A stretch of DNA of 64,000 nt from Amycolatopsis sp. QT-25. GTDB lineage: Bacteria > Actinomycetota > Actinomycetes > Mycobacteriales > Pseudonocardiaceae. The stretch's first letter is position 1. Each line of letters opens with the position of its first letter. The notes below the pieces were generated by a model. It was not told the DNA's origin, searched no databases, and was given only the letters and a program-made list of their open reading frames with translations. This document shows, piece by piece, positions 62,374 to 64,000 of the stretch. The stretch lies in the NCBI RefSeq assembly GCF_029369745.1, contig NZ_CP120210.1:5084001-5148000 (forward strand), written 5' to 3'. A program made the position numbers and the translations under genes.

Positions 62374-64000
62374 CAGGACTCCGTTCGCTGGAGCACGATC
62401 AGGGATCGCGCCGGGAGGGTGAATTCGCCGCCACCGGCGATCGGCTCGCGGTCGGCGGGCTCGACCTCGCCCGTGGCGGTGTCGACGACGACGGTCCACC
62501 CCCGGCCGTAGCCGTCGCCGGGCAGGGTGGCGTCGATGTCTTCGTAGTGGGCGTTGAAGGCGAGCAGGAAGGAGTCGTCCGTGACCTTCATCCCGCGCTG
62601 GTCGAGATCCGGGATCGCGTCGCCGTTGAGGAAGACCACGACGGCCTTGCCGAAGCCGTCGTCCCAGTTCTGCTCGGTCATCTTGGCCCCCGCCGGGGTG
62701 AACCAGGCGATGTCGCCGAGCTTGTCGCCCTTGCCGACCGGGCGGCCCTGGAAGAACCGGCGGCGCCGGAACACCGGGTGCTGGGCGCGGAAAGCGGTCA
62801 GCCCGGCGGTGAAGCGCGTCAGGTCCGCGTTGCCGGCGGCCGCGTCCCAGTCGACCCAGGACAGTTCCGAGTCCTGGCAGTAGACGTTGTTGTTGCCCTG
62901 CTGGGTGCGGCCGAACTCGTCGCCGTGCAGGATCATCGGCACGCCCTGGGACAGCAGCATCGTGGCCAGCATGTTCCGTTGCTGGCGCAGCCGGAGTCCC
63001 AGCACCTCGGCGTCGTCGGTCTCGCCCTCGACGCCGCAGTTCCACGAGCGGTTGTCGTCGGCGCCGTCGCGGCCGTCCTCGCCGTTGGCCTCATTGTGCT
63101 TTTCGTTGTAGGACACCAGGTCTCGCAACGTGAAGCCGTCGTGCGCGGTGACGAAGTTGATCGAGGCGAAGGGACGGCGGCCGTCGTCCTGGTACAGATC
63201 GGACGAACCGGTGATCCGGGACGCGAACTCCCCGAGGGTGGCGGGCTCACCGCGCCAGAAGTCGCGGACGGTGTCCCGGTACTGCCCGTTCCACTCCGTC
63301 CACAGTGGAGGGAAGTTGCCGACCTGGTACCCGCCGGGCCCGACATCCCACGGCTCGGCGATCAGCTTGACCTGGCTGACGATCGGGTCCTGCTGCACCA
63401 GGTCGAAGAACGCGGACAACCGGTCGACGTCGTAGAACTCGCGCGCCAGCGCGGAGGCCAGGTCGAAGCGGAAGCCGTCGACGTGCATCTCGGTCACCCA
63501 GTACCGCAGCGAGTCCATGATCAGCTGCAGCGTGTGCGGGTTGCGCACGTTCAGCGAGTTGCCGGTGCCCGTGTAGTCCATGTAGTACTCGGGCTCCCCC
63601 TCGACCAGCCGGTAGTAGGCCTCGTTGTCGATGCCCCGCATCGACAAGGTCGGCCCGAGGTGGTTTCCCTCGGCGGTGTGGTTGTAAACCACGTCGAGGA
63701 TGACTTCGATCCCGGCCTCGTGCAGGGCCTTGACCATGCCCTTGAACTCCTGGACCTGGCCCCCCTCCCCGGGCATCGCCGCGTAGGCGTCGTGCGGGGC
63801 GAAGTAGCCGATGGTGTTGTAGCCCCAGTAGTTCGTCAAGCCCTTCTGCGCCAGGACGTGGTCGGTGACGAACTGGTGCACCGGCAGCAGCTCCACGGCC
63901 GTGACCCCGAGATCCCGCAAGTGGTCGATGACCGCCGGATGCGCGAGTCCGGCGTAGGTGCCCCGCAGCGACTCGGGTACGTCCGGGTGCTTGATGGTCA
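62373..64000 (-). CDS. treX: Glycogen debranching enzyme GlgX/TreX, copy 2 (5' end outside window)
   Basis: Partial: 541 codons visible, running off the right edge. GH13_11 motifs: ELLPVHQFVTDHVLAQKGLT, NYWGYNTIGYFAPHDAYAA, ILDVVYNHTAEGNHLGP, VDGFRFDLASALAREFYDVD, LIAEPWDVGPGGYQVG and INFVTAHDGFTLRDLVSYNEKHN. The overlap with treY suggests it serves as TreX, supplying linear chains for trehalose synthesis. A TTG at 63920 is internal, not a start, because the frame and family similarity continue (PESLRGTYAGLAHPAVIDHL). Confidence 0.93.
   Translation of the reverse strand, partial: TIKHPDVPESLRGTYAGLAHPAVIDHLRDLGVTAVELLPVHQFVTDHVLAQKGLTNYWGYNTIGYFAPHDAYAAMPGEGGQVQEFKGMVKALHEAGIEVILDVVYNHTAEGNHLGPTLSMRGIDNEAYYRLVEGEPEYYMDYTGTGNSLNVRNPHTLQLIMDSLRYWVTEMHVDGFRFDLASALAREFYDVDRLSAFFDLVQQDPIVSQVKLIAEPWDVGPGGYQVGNFPPLWTEWNGQYRDTVRDFWRGEPATLGEFASRITGSSDLYQDDGRRPFASINFVTAHDGFTLRDLVSYNEKHNEANGEDGRDGADDNRSWNCGVEGETDDAEVLGLRLRQQRNMLATMLLSQGVPMILHGDEFGRTQQGNNNVYCQDSELSWVDWDAAAGNADLTRFTAGLTAFRAQHPVFRRRRFFQGRPVGKGDKLGDIAWFTPAGAKMTEQNWDDGFGKAVVVFLNGDAIPDLDQRGMKVTDDSFLLAFNAHYEDIDATLPGDGYGRGWTVVVDTATGEVEPADREPIAGGGEFTLPARSLIVLQRTES

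Noticed and set aside
63918..63920. TTG at 63920 as the start of the second glgX
   Set aside because: Family-like sequence continues in frame to the window edge, so the true start lies outside the window.

Overview
The window is high-GC DNA (codon third positions almost all G or C) with actinomycete gene content: a GlgE/TreXYZ alpha-glucan cluster, SARP-type regulators, a DUF574-type methyltransferase, a tmsAB-type lipid methylation pair and leaderless promoters. Copies of a perfect hairpin repeat (tacatgaaggccccc and its complement) and the overall content suggest Amycolatopsis or a close Pseudonocardiales relative. This is inference; no rRNA or tRNA gene is present to confirm it.

Layout. 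1-650: decayed edge of an ABC transporter locus. 648-5540: CPBP protease, Zn alcohol dehydrogenase divergent from a TetR regulator with two operators, an RsbW-like ATPase, and a tetR/methyltransferase operon whose methyltransferase carries two frameshifts. 5569-10860: OmpR-type two-component system divergent from a MacB/SalX-like ABC exporter. 10978-16608: small hypothetical, a translationally coupled kinase - NarL regulator - SARP/NB-ARC/TPR triad, and an MmcQ-like protein. 16723-19694: SGNH hydrolase remnant, then a tmsA/tmsB pair for 10-methyl branched fatty acids. 20076-24526: GntR regulator, large nuclease-helicase (TM0106 type) and a small partner. 24528-28296: truncated and frameshifted ATPase regulator, stand-alone LigD-type polymerase, hypothetical. 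28441-30976: sigma factor, secreted SH3/NlpC-like protein, DUF1579-like protein and MarR regulator sharing one palindromic operator. 31086-32338: IS30-family element inserted in one arm of a long palindrome. 32604-40063: degenerate GGDEF-EAL protein, secreted hydrolase, P450, DUF574 methyltransferase, two remnants, hydrolase, small protein.

40175-47996 is a uronate oxidation locus. Divergent iclR-udh (uronate to aldarolactone) faces a symporter - kdgD - gudD - unknown TIM-barrel-like protein - KGSA dehydrogenase operon, together giving uronate to 2-oxoglutarate. The symporter has an internal deletion and a frameshift.

48272-64000 (minus strand) is an alpha-glucan/trehalose cluster: glgX2(treX)-treY-treZ, glgX1, glgE, treS, maltokinase, glgB. 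It encodes both trehalose release from glycogen (TreX/Y/Z) and the GlgE route (trehalose to maltose by TreS, maltose-1-phosphate by maltokinase, polymerised by GlgE, branched by GlgB). The last gene runs off the right edge.

Several genes (methyltransferase, symporter, ATPase regulator, a small remnant) have single-base frameshifts, some in homopolymers. These could be true decay or assembly errors, so the pseudogene calls are provisional.
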